DNA of 64,000 nucleotides, taken from Aureibacter tunicatorum. GTDB lineage: Bacteria > Bacteroidota > Bacteroidia > Cytophagales > Cyclobacteriaceae. The notes under the pieces were generated by a model. The model was not told where the DNA came from, did not search any database, and saw nothing but the letters and a program-made list of their open reading frames with translations. Made by a program: the position numbers and the translations under genes. The DNA is taken from NCBI RefSeq assembly GCF_036492635.1, contig NZ_AP025305.1:248001-312000 (forward strand). The letters run 5' to 3'. This document shows positions 18,764 through 26,972 of the stretch, in pieces; the first letter of the stretch is position 1; each line of letters begins with the position of its first letter.

Positions 18764-18996
18764 TTGAAGCGATTTGTTTATTATTATCGATACGATTCCA
18801 ATGTAAGCTCTAATTGGAATCAAGATCTTTTGCAATTTACTAAATATATGGCGCCAATAGACTTATGGCTTGCATTAATTTGATCAAATGATAAGAGCAA
18901 CCACTTTGACTTCAAAAGCATGCCACTTTTGTATATTGCGTACACAAAATTAAAAAATATTTGCATAACGGTGCATGAAAAATCTCTTATTTAGAC

Positions 18997-19004
18997 TAAT
19001 TTTG
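18997..19004 (+). promoter_or_regulatory. -7 promoter element TAATTTTG
   Basis: Exact TAnnTTTG word 28 bases before the ATG at 19032, followed by CATAAAC, the same word that follows the TTTTG at 6744 upstream of another TonB receptor. No TTTG at the right distance was found for -33. Confidence 0.5.
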
Positions 19005-19031
19005 CATAAACAGAAACTTTAATCTTAATAG

Positions 19032-21515
19032 ATGAAGATAAATATTTACAGGATTATAATTTGTTTATTGGCAGTTTTCATATCCACTGTGTCTCAGGCG
19101 CAAAGTGATTTGAAAATTTATGGAGTCGTAAAAAGTGCTGATGGCAATAATTTGGCAAATGCGGAGGTTTTTATTAAAAATTCATCAAGCGGAACCAAGA
19201 CGGACTCCAAGGGGTATTATGAGATAAAAAGGCTAACAAAAGGATCTTATGAACTAGCGGCTTTCTATATGGGAATGAAGAGCGAAATGCAAAAGGTCAC
19301 ATTGCAAAATGTCGATGTGAAGCTGGATTTCGTATTGGAGGAAATTACCCAAAATCTAGATGCAGTGAATGTGACCGCGGAAAAGGAAGAGACTTTCGGC
19401 GTTAGAAGATTGAACGCAGTGGAAGGAGCTGCGATATATGAAGCTAAGAAGAATGAAGTTCTGGTGATGAAAGACATCAATGCCAATCTAGCCACAAACA
19501 ATGCTAGACAAGTATTCTCAAAGGTTGCGGGCTTGAATATTTGGGAAAGCGATGGGGCTGGTCTTCAACTTGAGATAGGAGCGAGAGGCTTGAATCCAAA
19601 ACGAACAGCGGAGTTTAACACCAGGCAAAATGGATATGACATAAGCGCTGATCCATTAGGCTATCCAGAGAGCTACTATACTCCTCCTGCTGAAGCTTTG
19701 CAAAGAGTAGAGGTAGTAAGGGGAGCTGCTTCCCTTCAATATGGTCCTCAATTTGGCGGAATGATAAATTTTGTGATGAAAGAAGGGCCTGAAGACAAGC
19801 CTGCTGAAGTAACAGCAAGACTTACCACGGGATCGTATGGCTTGCTTAATTCGTTTACAAGTTTGGGAGGAAAAGTAGGCAAATTAAAGCACTATTCTTT
19901 TTACAATTATAAGCAAGGAGGGAATTTTAGAGCGAACTCAGATTATGAGTATCATGCGGGATATACTAATTTGTCATATGATATTTCTGATAAGCTGAGC
20001 ACAGGAATAGATGTGACTGTGATGAGGTATACAGCTCAACAACCGGGAGGCTTGACTGATGAGCAGTTTGAGGAAGATCCAACAATGGTTACCAGATCAA
20101 GAAATTGGTTTGATGTGGCATGGAACTTATTTAATTGGAATATTGATTATGAGTTCAATGATAGATTAAGGTTGAATTCAAGGACATTTATGTTGTTGGC
20201 TCACAGAAAGGCACTTGGAGTCTTGGAGACGGGCATAGATGCTGGAGTTGGGAGAACTCAAAGAGATCTGATGTGGGATGAGTACAACAATTGGGGAAAT
20301 GAAACCAGATTGATTTATCAATACAGTACATTCGGACATCCATCCACTTTATTAGTGGGCACAAGGTACTTTTCAGGAGATTTGCATAGACGTCAAGGTT
20401 TTGGTCCTGATACGGAAGGAGCGGATTTTTGGTTTGACTATGAAGGGATCAATGCAGATATATTGCCTCCGGGAGATGTGAAGAATGACTATAGATTCCC
20501 AAATAAGAATTTTGCGGCATTTGCGGAGAATATATTCTTTTTGCATGACAAATTTAGCGTTACGCCGGGTATTAGGTTCGAGAGTTTTAAGACAAATGCA
20601 GAAGGTTATTATTACACGATTGTCGAGAATGATAGAACTGGAGAAATTGAGAGCGTAGAGAAATCGGATCCAGAGAGCAAGACATATCCTAGACAACTAA
20701 TATTATTAGGTTTGGGGGCAAGTTACAAGCCTAGCGAGACTTTGGAGTTGTATGGAAATTTCTCACAAAATTATCGAGCGGTTAATTTCAATGACTTTAG
20801 AGTGGATAATCCCAACAAGGAAATCGATGAGAATATTCAAGATGAGAAAGGGTATAATGTTGATTTAGGACTCAGAGGTCAATTGGCAGGAAAATTGAGC
20901 TTTGACATCTCGGCATTTATGCTTTATTACAATAATAAGATTGGAAATATAAATCAGCAGAGCCAAAGAGGAAGCCATAGTGTGAATTTTGTTACGAATA
21001 TTGGTTCGTCGAGGAATATTGGCTTGGAAACTTTCTTTGAGACGGATATTATTTCTTGGCTTAGAAGCGAGTCTGCATCGAAATTGAATATTTATTCAAA
21101 TTTTACGATTTTAGACGCTAGATATGTGAATGTGACCAAGGGTTCTACAGACGGAGATATTGAAGGAAATCAGGTGGAAAATGTTCCGCCGATAATTTTC
21201 AGGTCGGGCTTGAGTTACGCTTATCGCAACTTTAAGTTGAGTTATCAATTTTCTTATACTGCCGAGCATTATACTGACGCGCAAAATTCAGGTGTTTTGC
21301 CTGCGTCACAAGGTTTGGTTGGGCCTATACCGAGCTATTATGTGATGGATTTGTCCTTGAAGTACAAGTATAATTGGCTTCAGGTAGAGACAGGAGTTAA
21401 TAATTTGCTTGATGAGATGTATTTTACTCGCAGAGCCGATGGTTATCCGGGACCTGGAATTATCCCTGCCAATGGCCGCGCTTTTTATTTTGCTTTGCAA
21501 GTAAAGCTTCCTTAG
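19032..21515 (+). CDS. FecA-like TonB-dependent siderophore/ferric-citrate receptor
   Basis: An 827-residue TonB-dependent transporter: signal peptide to SQAQ, carboxypeptidase-regulatory-like domain (GVVKSADGNNLANAEVFIKN), plug (RQVFSKVAGLNIWESDGAG, IGARGLNPKRTAEFNTRQNG, RVEVVRGAASLQYGPQFGGMINF) and barrel. The plug wording and the barrel segment YTAQQPGGLTDEQF, followed by SRNWF, resemble the Fe(III)-dicitrate receptor FecA. The barrel ends in FALQVKLP. No FecR/FecI-type regulators or ABC importer are adjacent, so the exact ferric ligand is inferred only from similarity. Confidence 0.88.
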   Translation: MKINIYRIIICLLAVFISTVSQAQSDLKIYGVVKSADGNNLANAEVFIKNSSSGTKTDSKGYYEIKRLTKGSYELAAFYMGMKSEMQKVTLQNVDVKLDFVLEEITQNLDAVNVTAEKEETFGVRRLNAVEGAAIYEAKKNEVLVMKDINANLATNNARQVFSKVAGLNIWESDGAGLQLEIGARGLNPKRTAEFNTRQNGYDISADPLGYPESYYTPPAEALQRVEVVRGAASLQYGPQFGGMINFVMKEGPEDKPAEVTARLTTGSYGLLNSFTSLGGKVGKLKHYSFYNYKQGGNFRANSDYEYHAGYTNLSYDISDKLSTGIDVTVMRYTAQQPGGLTDEQFEEDPTMVTRSRNWFDVAWNLFNWNIDYEFNDRLRLNSRTFMLLAHRKALGVLETGIDAGVGRTQRDLMWDEYNNWGNETRLIYQYSTFGHPSTLLVGTRYFSGDLHRRQGFGPDTEGADFWFDYEGINADILPPGDVKNDYRFPNKNFAAFAENIFFLHDKFSVTPGIRFESFKTNAEGYYYTIVENDRTGEIESVEKSDPESKTYPRQLILLGLGASYKPSETLELYGNFSQNYRAVNFNDFRVDNPNKEIDENIQDEKGYNVDLGLRGQLAGKLSFDISAFMLYYNNKIGNINQQSQRGSHSVNFVTNIGSSRNIGLETFFETDIISWLRSESASKLNIYSNFTILDARYVNVTKGSTDGDIEGNQVENVPPIIFRSGLSYAYRNFKLSYQFSYTAEHYTDAQNSGVLPASQGLVGPIPSYYVMDLSLKYKYNWLQVETGVNNLLDEMYFTRRADGYPGPGIIPANGRAFYFALQVKLP

Positions 21516-21739
21516 TACAATGTTGAAGACTGGTTTATAGTTCTAGTATTTAGTTTTTTTGCTTTCTATGGAAGAAAATTGCTAAAATGCCGTTAAGCTA
21601 GAAGGGATTTAAAAGCCTTAACTTAATGATTGTAGGCTAAATGAATAATTTAATTGATCCCATTGCGTATTTCTTTTGTGATGATAGAAATCATCAGCTA
21701 TTTTTACTTTTGAATTGAAATATTAAAATTGATTATATA

Positions 21740-22585
21740 GTGACGGCTTATAACGAAAAAGAAATGTCTTTTGTGGATCACCTTGAAGAATTGAGGTGGC
21801 ATATTATCAGGGCATTGGTGTCCATTGTGGTTTTTTCCTTAGTGGCATTTCTTGCCAAAGACTTTGTGTTCAATAAGGTGATATTTGCACCTGGGGAGAC
21901 TGATTTTTGGACATACCAGTTTCTTTGTAAAATTGGTTATTGTATTGAAGATCTTCCGTTTAGAGTAATAAACCGACATCCAACAGGACAGTTTACCATG
22001 CATATTATGTCCTCATTGGTGATTGGGATGATAATGGCTTTCCCTTATGCTTTTTGGGAAATTTGGAGATTCATTAGCCCAGGACTTTATGAAACGGAAA
22101 GAAGAGCGTCTAAAGGGGCTGTTTTCTTTGTTTCCTTTTTGTTTTTGCTAGGTGTTTTTTTTGGTTATTATATTGTAACTCCTCTATCGCTTAATTTTCT
22201 TTCGAACTATCAAGTGGATCCGTCAATCAAGAATGAGTTTGATTTGACAGCATATGTCTCAACCATGATTATGATGGTTTTGTCTTGCGCTATTATGTTC
22301 CAATTGCCTGTGGTGATATTCTTTCTTTCAAAGGCCGGTTTGGTAAGTCCTGCTTTCTTGAAACACTTTAGAAAGCATGCATTTATCGTTATCTTGATCA
22401 TTTCGGCTATTATTACTCCTCCGGATATTATTAGCCAAGTGTTGATTGCTATGCCGCTGATGTTGTTGTATGAAGTGAGTATTGTGCTTTGCCATTGGGT
22501 GACGAAAAAGAAGGTGAAAGAAGAGTTGATGGTTAATAGCGATGACGATGAATATGACGTCAAACCATTGGATCAAGTTGAATAA
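21740..22585 (+). CDS. tatC: Sec-independent (twin-arginine) protein translocase TatC
   Basis: Core receptor of the Tat pathway that binds twin-arginine signal peptides of folded proteins. The N-terminal EKEMSFVDHLEELRWHIIRAL (residues 5-25) is the TatC hallmark; six transmembrane helices and LYETERRASKGAVFF follow. There is an insertion between helix 1 and 2 (VIFAPGETDFWTYQF ...), common in Bacteroidota. The longest frame begins with GTG at 21740, keeping the conserved EKEMSF start; an ATG at 21764 would begin at MSFVDHL. No tatA is nearby. Confidence 0.95.
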   Translation: MTAYNEKEMSFVDHLEELRWHIIRALVSIVVFSLVAFLAKDFVFNKVIFAPGETDFWTYQFLCKIGYCIEDLPFRVINRHPTGQFTMHIMSSLVIGMIMAFPYAFWEIWRFISPGLYETERRASKGAVFFVSFLFLLGVFFGYYIVTPLSLNFLSNYQVDPSIKNEFDLTAYVSTMIMMVLSCAIMFQLPVVIFFLSKAGLVSPAFLKHFRKHAFIVILIISAIITPPDIISQVLIAMPLMLLYEVSIVLCHWVTKKKVKEELMVNSDDDEYDVKPLDQVE

Positions 22586-22586
22586 G

Positions 22587-22618
22587 TTTGCGATGGCGTG
22601 AAAAAGGCTTTATCTTTA
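22587..22618 (+). promoter_or_regulatory. Promoter upstream of rpiB
   Basis: TTTG at 22587-22590, a 20-base spacer and TATCTTTA at 22611-22618, one base off the TAnnTTTG consensus, 48 bases before the rpiB ATG. Confidence 0.55.
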
Positions 22619-22665
22619 CGCATAGTTTAAAGTGAATATTAAAAAATTAAATTCTCCATTTTATT

Positions 22666-23106
22666 ATGGCAAAGAAAATAGCTATCGGAGGCGATCATGC
22701 ATCACCAGAGTATAAAGAAGCAATCGTTGAGCAGTTGAAAGCTCAAGGGTATGAGGTAGAGGATTTTGGTACATATACCACTGATTCGTGCGATTATCCT
22801 GATTACGCGCATAAAGTAGCGAAAGCGGTAAACGATGGAGAGTTTGAGTTGGGAATATTAATTTGCGGAAGCGCTAACGGTGTTGCGATGACAGCTAATA
22901 AATATCCTAATGTTAGAGCTGGCTTGGCTTGGAATAGCGAGATTGTAGGGTTGATTCGTCAGCATAACGATGCAAACATACTTTGTGTTCCTGCTAGGTT
23001 TACTTCTAAGCCTCAAGCAATTGGAATGGTTGAGACTTTCTTGAGCACTGAGTTCGAAGGTGGCAGACATCAAAACCGAGTAAACAAGATACCTTTGAGC
23101 TGCTAG
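22666..23106 (+). CDS. rpiB: Ribose 5-phosphate isomerase B
   Basis: Interconverts ribose-5-phosphate and ribulose-5-phosphate in the pentose phosphate pathway. It has 146 residues, with the RpiB/LacAB signature GGDHASPEYK (D10, H11), the catalytic Cys in LICGSANGVAM (C67), and HNDANILCVPARF near the C terminus. Transcribed alone from its own promoter and stopped by a strong terminator. Confidence 0.96.
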   Translation: MAKKIAIGGDHASPEYKEAIVEQLKAQGYEVEDFGTYTTDSCDYPDYAHKVAKAVNDGEFELGILICGSANGVAMTANKYPNVRAGLAWNSEIVGLIRQHNDANILCVPARFTSKPQAIGMVETFLSTEFEGGRHQNRVNKIPLSC

Positions 23107-23128
23107 TTCATTGATATGCAAATAGATT

Positions 23129-23164
23129 AAAAGCCCCTTCCTCTATGGAGAAAGGGGCTTTTTT
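23129..23164. terminator. Bidirectional terminator between rpiB and the PCMD lipoprotein gene
   Basis: AAAAGCCCCTT / AAGGGGCTTTT with an inner CTC/GAG helix and T tracts in both directions. Confidence 0.92.
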
Positions 23165-23165
23165 A

Positions 23166-24731
23166 TTAATAAATTAGTTCTAAATTGTCCAGTGACAGTT
23201 GACTGCCTACATTGCCATTGAAGTTGTCGCCATCATAACTTGATGCCGCTACAACTGATATTTGATTTGGATAGGCGTAAGGCATACTGTAATAACCGGA
23301 TTCTTTGAGAGGAGAGTCTGGTCTGACTTTGCTGTAATCTGGAGCTGACTCCGGAAGCTCGCCATAGATCAAGTCCATTTCTATGGTTTGCCATTCATTA
23401 ATGGTAGCGCTGTTCCTGAACCACATCGTTCCAAGTCTATAAATATCGCCTGAGTTTTCATCTTTGACTTGCAGAAGGACATATATGTCGCATTGATCTG
23501 TGAAAGAAGGATCGCTTGCTGGAGAGTACATGAAGTCGAATTTAACTTTTCTTGGCCTTGCTTCTCCATAAGGCTTTCCGAATTCGGGAACAGGTTCGAA
23601 TGGATTGGTGATATCTAGATCTCCTGTAAATAAACTGCTAGCGGCAAGTACTCCAACAATACGCTTTGTGGTCATCTGAGCGTAAAAATCACCAGGAGAC
23701 CTTTCAATCATTTCGACGGTGGTGGTCCCTCCAATGATAGCTGTAGCTCCTTTGTCACTTGAAATCCATGGTGTTGTGTCGTCCTCTCCAGGTAGGATAT
23801 AGCGACCAGCGCTGAACCAAGTGTTGAAATTGCTGAAAGGAACTTGCAAAGCATGTTGAGCCCTGACAGTCCAGTTGTAGTTTGTTCCCCCAGGCGTCGT
23901 AACCACAAAGTCTTGAGGTGTGGAGAAGTCAGTAACAGTTGTGATGTCTGGGCTGATACTTGAACCTGGTGATAGTTCCACTGATATGACATTGACTTCG
24001 GACTTTGATTGATCTATCGGTATAGTAAAGTCAACGATATTGACATTTTCGTCACTATAGATCACCGTTTCTCCAACCTGATTTTCTACTTCAAGATTTA
24101 AAATCAACCCTCTTTCTTCTTCTACAGTTACTGTCCATTCTGTGTCTATGCCTTCTTGATTCGTTACGGTAAAAACTTGAGGAGTGGTGAAATCATGCAC
24201 TTCTGACTTGTTGGGCGTGTATGTTGATCCTTCGCTCACTTCTAGCGTGATGATATTGATGTTTTGAAGATCGCTTCCCTCTTGAACATATGCTAATACA
24301 GTTTTATTTTCAGCATTTATTGTTGATTCGCCTACTTGGTTTTCTATTTCGAATTCTATTATTTCTCCTTCTTGAATTTCAGTCATGATGGCTATCTTCC
24401 AGTCATAATCTTGATAAGTGGATAGCGTAAAAATCACAGTGTCGGTAAAGTCATGGACAGTATTGTAATCTGGAGTAATGGTAGCATCGCTGGGGTTTGT
24501 TAGAAACTCTATGATGGTGATATCGTCGATACTAACTGTGTCGCTGACGATAGCCGTCACTATTCTTTGATCATTATTTATTTCGGAATTTCCTACTTGT
24601 CCTGACACTCTAAATGAAGTGATGATACCTGGAACAATTGGACATTCGCAATCATTTTCAATGCAACTATTAAAAAGCAATACAATTAAGCTTAATGAAA
24701 AAAAGAGATGTTTACGGAATGGTTTGTTCAC
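23166..24731 (-). CDS. PCMD-domain lipoprotein with three tandem Ig-like repeats
   Basis: A 521-residue surface lipoprotein: signal ending LLFNSC with the acylated Cys, then a Cys-rich patch (CIENDCECP). Three diverged copies of an about 80-residue beta-sandwich follow, each starting like VSGQVGNSEIN, IENQVGESTIN or VENQVGETVIY and carrying (V)HDFT/TDFS(T)PQ and a final WxVxV strand, as in DUF5018-type Ig-like modules. The C-terminal 220 residues (NTWFSAGRYILPGEDDTTPW ... RPRKVKFDFMYSP) match the Bacteroidota PCMD (putative carbohydrate metabolism) domain. It lies 15 bases downstream of the barrel gene at 24747 and is probably the last gene of an operon that begins with the small peptide at 25765. 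Confidence 0.82.
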   Translation of the reverse strand: MNKPFRKHLFFSLSLIVLLFNSCIENDCECPIVPGIITSFRVSGQVGNSEINNDQRIVTAIVSDTVSIDDITIIEFLTNPSDATITPDYNTVHDFTDTVIFTLSTYQDYDWKIAIMTEIQEGEIIEFEIENQVGESTINAENKTVLAYVQEGSDLQNINIITLEVSEGSTYTPNKSEVHDFTTPQVFTVTNQEGIDTEWTVTVEEERGLILNLEVENQVGETVIYSDENVNIVDFTIPIDQSKSEVNVISVELSPGSSISPDITTVTDFSTPQDFVVTTPGGTNYNWTVRAQHALQVPFSNFNTWFSAGRYILPGEDDTTPWISSDKGATAIIGGTTTVEMIERSPGDFYAQMTTKRIVGVLAASSLFTGDLDITNPFEPVPEFGKPYGEARPRKVKFDFMYSPASDPSFTDQCDIYVLLQVKDENSGDIYRLGTMWFRNSATINEWQTIEMDLIYGELPESAPDYSKVRPDSPLKESGYYSMPYAYPNQISVVAASSYDGDNFNGNVGSQLSLDNLELIY

Positions 24732-24746
24732 AATAGTAGTGTTTTG

Positions 24747-25472
24747 TTATGGTTGAAAAAGGTATATGGATACACCAAGGTTGAGTTGAAATAAGTTGAC
24801 ACTAAAGTTGCCTCTGCTCGTGACTTGTCTGGATTTTTCGACTTGGTTGGTGGTGGATCGGTCCCACTCTGTAATAAAACCCAATACACCTACTTGCACT
24901 TCGAACGCTATATTTTTATTAATAAAAGCAACCATGCCGGGAGTCATGCCGACTTCAAGCCTGAAAGAGTCCGTGTAAACGCAATCAACAGATTCTGCCT
25001 CTGTAGTGGTTTCTTTGCCTTGTCCCACAGCAAAGCCGATAAAGGTCTCGTTGAAAATCGCAAACCGTTTGCTTTTGCCTAAGGCAAGATAGTTTCGAAT
25101 CATTGGAAAAAAGGTGAAGTTGTGGGATATTTCTTTCGTGACAACGAGATCTGTTCCGGAACTTGACTCATAAGTCCTTTCTCCTCCATTTCTTCGGTAT
25201 GAAGCTCTTAAGCCTACCAAGAAATTGTCTTTTACGAAATAGCCTCCAAAAGGACTTACTTCATACCTGTAAGTATTTCCTTTGATTACATAGGTGATAA
25301 AGTTCTGGACGCTGTCTTGCTTTTTTGTGTTGTAACTGAAGTTTCCTCCAGCCAGCCAAGTTTTGCGGGGAATGAATGTCGGATCAGGCAATTTGCTTTT
25401 TTCCACTTTGCCTTGGGCAGTAGTTATTAAAGGGCTTAAGAAAATAAGAAAAAACAAGGGTATGAATTTCAT
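24747..25472 (-). CDS. Outer-membrane beta-barrel protein
   Basis: A 241-residue exported barrel: signal peptide MKFIPLFFLIFLSPLITTAQG, then alternating strands (TWLAGGNFSYNTKK, YRYEVSPFGGYFVKDNFLVGLRASY, AFEVQVGVLGF) and a C-terminal strand FQLNLGVSIYLFQP. The SPFGGYFVKDNFLVGL stretch resembles other Bacteroidota barrels annotated only as outer membrane protein. It sits between the Cys-rich peptide gene upstream and the PCMD lipoprotein 15 bases downstream, so it may be expressed with both. Confidence 0.78.
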   Translation of the reverse strand: MKFIPLFFLIFLSPLITTAQGKVEKSKLPDPTFIPRKTWLAGGNFSYNTKKQDSVQNFITYVIKGNTYRYEVSPFGGYFVKDNFLVGLRASYRRNGGERTYESSSGTDLVVTKEISHNFTFFPMIRNYLALGKSKRFAIFNETFIGFAVGQGKETTTEAESVDCVYTDSFRLEVGMTPGMVAFINKNIAFEVQVGVLGFITEWDRSTTNQVEKSRQVTSRGNFSVNLFQLNLGVSIYLFQP

Positions 25473-25556
25473 TGAGTCTCTCTATAGTTTGAAAAATATA
25501 GAGAGCAAAAATGATGTAAAAAAATCAAGAGTTTTTAGATTGCATGCATTGCTTGT

Positions 25557-25584
25557 CAATACCAGAGTGAGAGCTCTGGTATTG
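25557..25584. repeat. Perfect 11-bp inverted repeat
   Basis: CAATACCAGAG and CTCTGGTATTG flank a six-base loop. It lies between the peptide gene and the downstream barrel gene. There is no U-tract on either strand, so it is more likely an mRNA stabiliser, processing site or operator than a terminator. Confidence 0.75.
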
Positions 25585-25606
25585 GCTTATTTATTAGAAA
25601 ATTGTT

Positions 25607-25765
25607 TTAATGACAGTCACTGCATCTGCAGCCTGGTTGAGGGTTGTTTTCATGAGGCCTTAACTTGCTTGTAGGTCCTTCTTCTCCCCCTCCTTTGATT
25701 GAGACTAGGGTGTTAAGATTAATAATTTTTGCTTTTGAAAGATCATCTAGATTTAATTTTTTCAT
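25607..25765 (-). CDS. Putative RiPP/bacteriocin-like precursor peptide (double-glycine leader, Cys-rich core)
   Basis: A 52-residue frame, ATG at 25765 to TAA at 25607. The start MKKLNLDDLSKAKI and the SIKGGG at residues 22-27 have the form of Bacteroidota leader peptides cut after a double glycine (TIGR04149-like GG-leader precursors). The 25-residue core is Gly/Pro/Asn-rich and ends PQPGCRCSDCH, with three cysteines in CxCxxC spacing. No radical-SAM, LanB/LanM, ATP-grasp or peptidase-ABC gene is within the window, so a maturase would have to be elsewhere. It is probably co-oriented with the barrel and PCMD lipoprotein genes. The class is inferred from leader form; the reading frame itself is unambiguous. 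Confidence 0.65.
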   Translation of the reverse strand: MKKLNLDDLSKAKIINLNTLVSIKGGGEEGPTSKLRPHENNPQPGCRCSDCH

Positions 25766-25937
25766 ATTGTAATGATTTAAATAAAAAATAAGTCTTTAAG
25801 AATATAACAATTTAATTTAACATTAAAAAATAATATTAATAAAATTATATATCTGCTTATATGGGCTATCGCTTATTTCAATCTCCTTTATTGCATGAAT
25901 TTTTTGGATAGGCAGTGAGGAATGGTAAATAGATGGG

Positions 25938-26051
25938 TTATCCACAAGTTTTCCACAAAAGATATTTAGGGGTTTGAATTTTGAAAAAATACAGATAAAC
26001 AATAGAAAAAATGAATAGAAACCCCCAAGTTTATCAACAGGTAGTGGATAA
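25938..26051. other. Small cluster of DnaA-box-like 9-mers
   Basis: TTATCCACA (25938-25946, exact), TTTTCCACA (25949-25957), TTATCAACA (26031-26039) and, on the minus strand, TTATCCACT (26051-26043), within 115 bases of AT-rich DNA. The last two lie in the arms and loop of the hairpin at 26023-26059. Possible DnaA-binding site. Confidence 0.4.
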
Positions 26052-26059
26052 ACTTGGGG
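26023..26059 (-). terminator. Strong inverted repeat after the MORN gene, probable terminator
   Basis: Perfect 13-bp arms CCCCAAGTTTATC / GATAAACTTGGGG around an 11-base loop, 27 bases past the MORN gene stop. On the minus strand it is followed by GTTTCTATTC, a weak U-tract. Confidence 0.6.
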
Positions 26060-26085
26060 ATTTTATTGGTTTGAATAAAGTGAAG

Positions 26086-26946
26086 TTATTTTTTCGAAGG
26101 TTTGTCTTGTTTCCAATTTCCCTCAAATACTTTCTCTCCTTTAGGATTGAAAATTACCCCAAAACCATCTCTAAGGTTATTGGACCAGAAGCCTTCATAT
26201 TTTTCTCCAGAATTGAAATAATATATGCCATAGCCCGTGCGGATTCCATCTTCAAAATTCCCTTCATAGCGATCGCCGTTTATCCAGCTGTATGTGCCTT
26301 CTCCATTTCTCTTGTTGTCTTTCCAATGGCCTTCGTAAAATCCTTTTTTTGCGAAAATAGCATACCCAAATCCATTAGCTTTGCCGCTAGAGACTTCACC
26401 GATGTAATTGATTGTTACGTCATCTTGGTTTTTAAACTGAAGTTTGTCTATCTCTTCGCCCTTCATGGCAAGTTCAAGTTGTAAATCGACGATCTCATTT
26501 TCAGTATGGAAGAGCTCATCTTCCAAATCTCCCTGATTGGATTCTAGTACTTGGTTATTATATATTAAATGTTTTACGCTATCATGAAGAACGGATTGGT
26601 TGTTCCTCAGGTACTTGATGATCTTGCGTTCGTTATGATATTTTTGCTCTAAGTCATTTATTTTTTCACATGAAGCCTCCTGTTGTCCTATGAAGTCCAA
26701 TGCGAGTTTGGTATAAGCTGAAGAATTATAGATACTGTCCACTTGATGGAATAAATGAATGGCTTGCTCATATTCTTCCACTATCAATAGTGAGTCGGCT
26801 TCTAACTTAAGTTCAAGTAGTTTATTCTCAGTTTGAGTTTTCTCAAGCATGTTTATTTTCTTTTTTAGATGCTTGATGTGTTGATAAGTAAAATAACTTG
26901 CAATGCCTGCTAGTCCAAGGATGATTATATAGAGATACTTTTTCAT
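26086..26946 (-). CDS. Membrane-anchored coiled-coil MORN-repeat protein
   Basis: About 286 residues: one N-terminal transmembrane helix (YLYIIILGLAGIASYFTY), a long coiled-coil region of Glu/Lys/Leu-rich sequence (about residues 25-180), and a C-terminal run of MORN repeats with the YEGxWxDxxRxGxG pattern (FYEGHWKDNKRNGEGTY, RYEGNFEDGIRTGYGIYY, KYEGFWSNNLRDGFGVIF, FEGNWKQDKPSKK). MORN repeats bind lipids or proteins. I start at ATG 26946 (MKKYLYI); an upstream in-frame ATG at 26970 adds eight residues. It follows the DUF2490 gene by 26 bases. Confidence 0.85.
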   Translation of the reverse strand: MKKYLYIIILGLAGIASYFTYQHIKHLKKKINMLEKTQTENKLLELKLEADSLLIVEEYEQAIHLFHQVDSIYNSSAYTKLALDFIGQQEASCEKINDLEQKYHNERKIIKYLRNNQSVLHDSVKHLIYNNQVLESNQGDLEDELFHTENEIVDLQLELAMKGEEIDKLQFKNQDDVTINYIGEVSSGKANGFGYAIFAKKGFYEGHWKDNKRNGEGTYSWINGDRYEGNFEDGIRTGYGIYYFNSGEKYEGFWSNNLRDGFGVIFNPKGEKVFEGNWKQDKPSKK

Positions 26947-26972
26947 AACCAATGATTTTATCTGACACATTA

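Noticed and set aside
22210-22576. Overlapping minus-strand frames of 117 and 82 codons inside tatC
   Set aside because: TatC is intact on the plus strand with all expected helices; these are complement frames of hydrophobic codons.
25607-25630. CSDCH at the end of the small peptide as a cytochrome c heme site
   Set aside because: It matches CxxCH literally, but the protein has only 52 residues, no Sec signal and no distal ligand context. The Cys-rich core of a processed peptide is the simpler reading.
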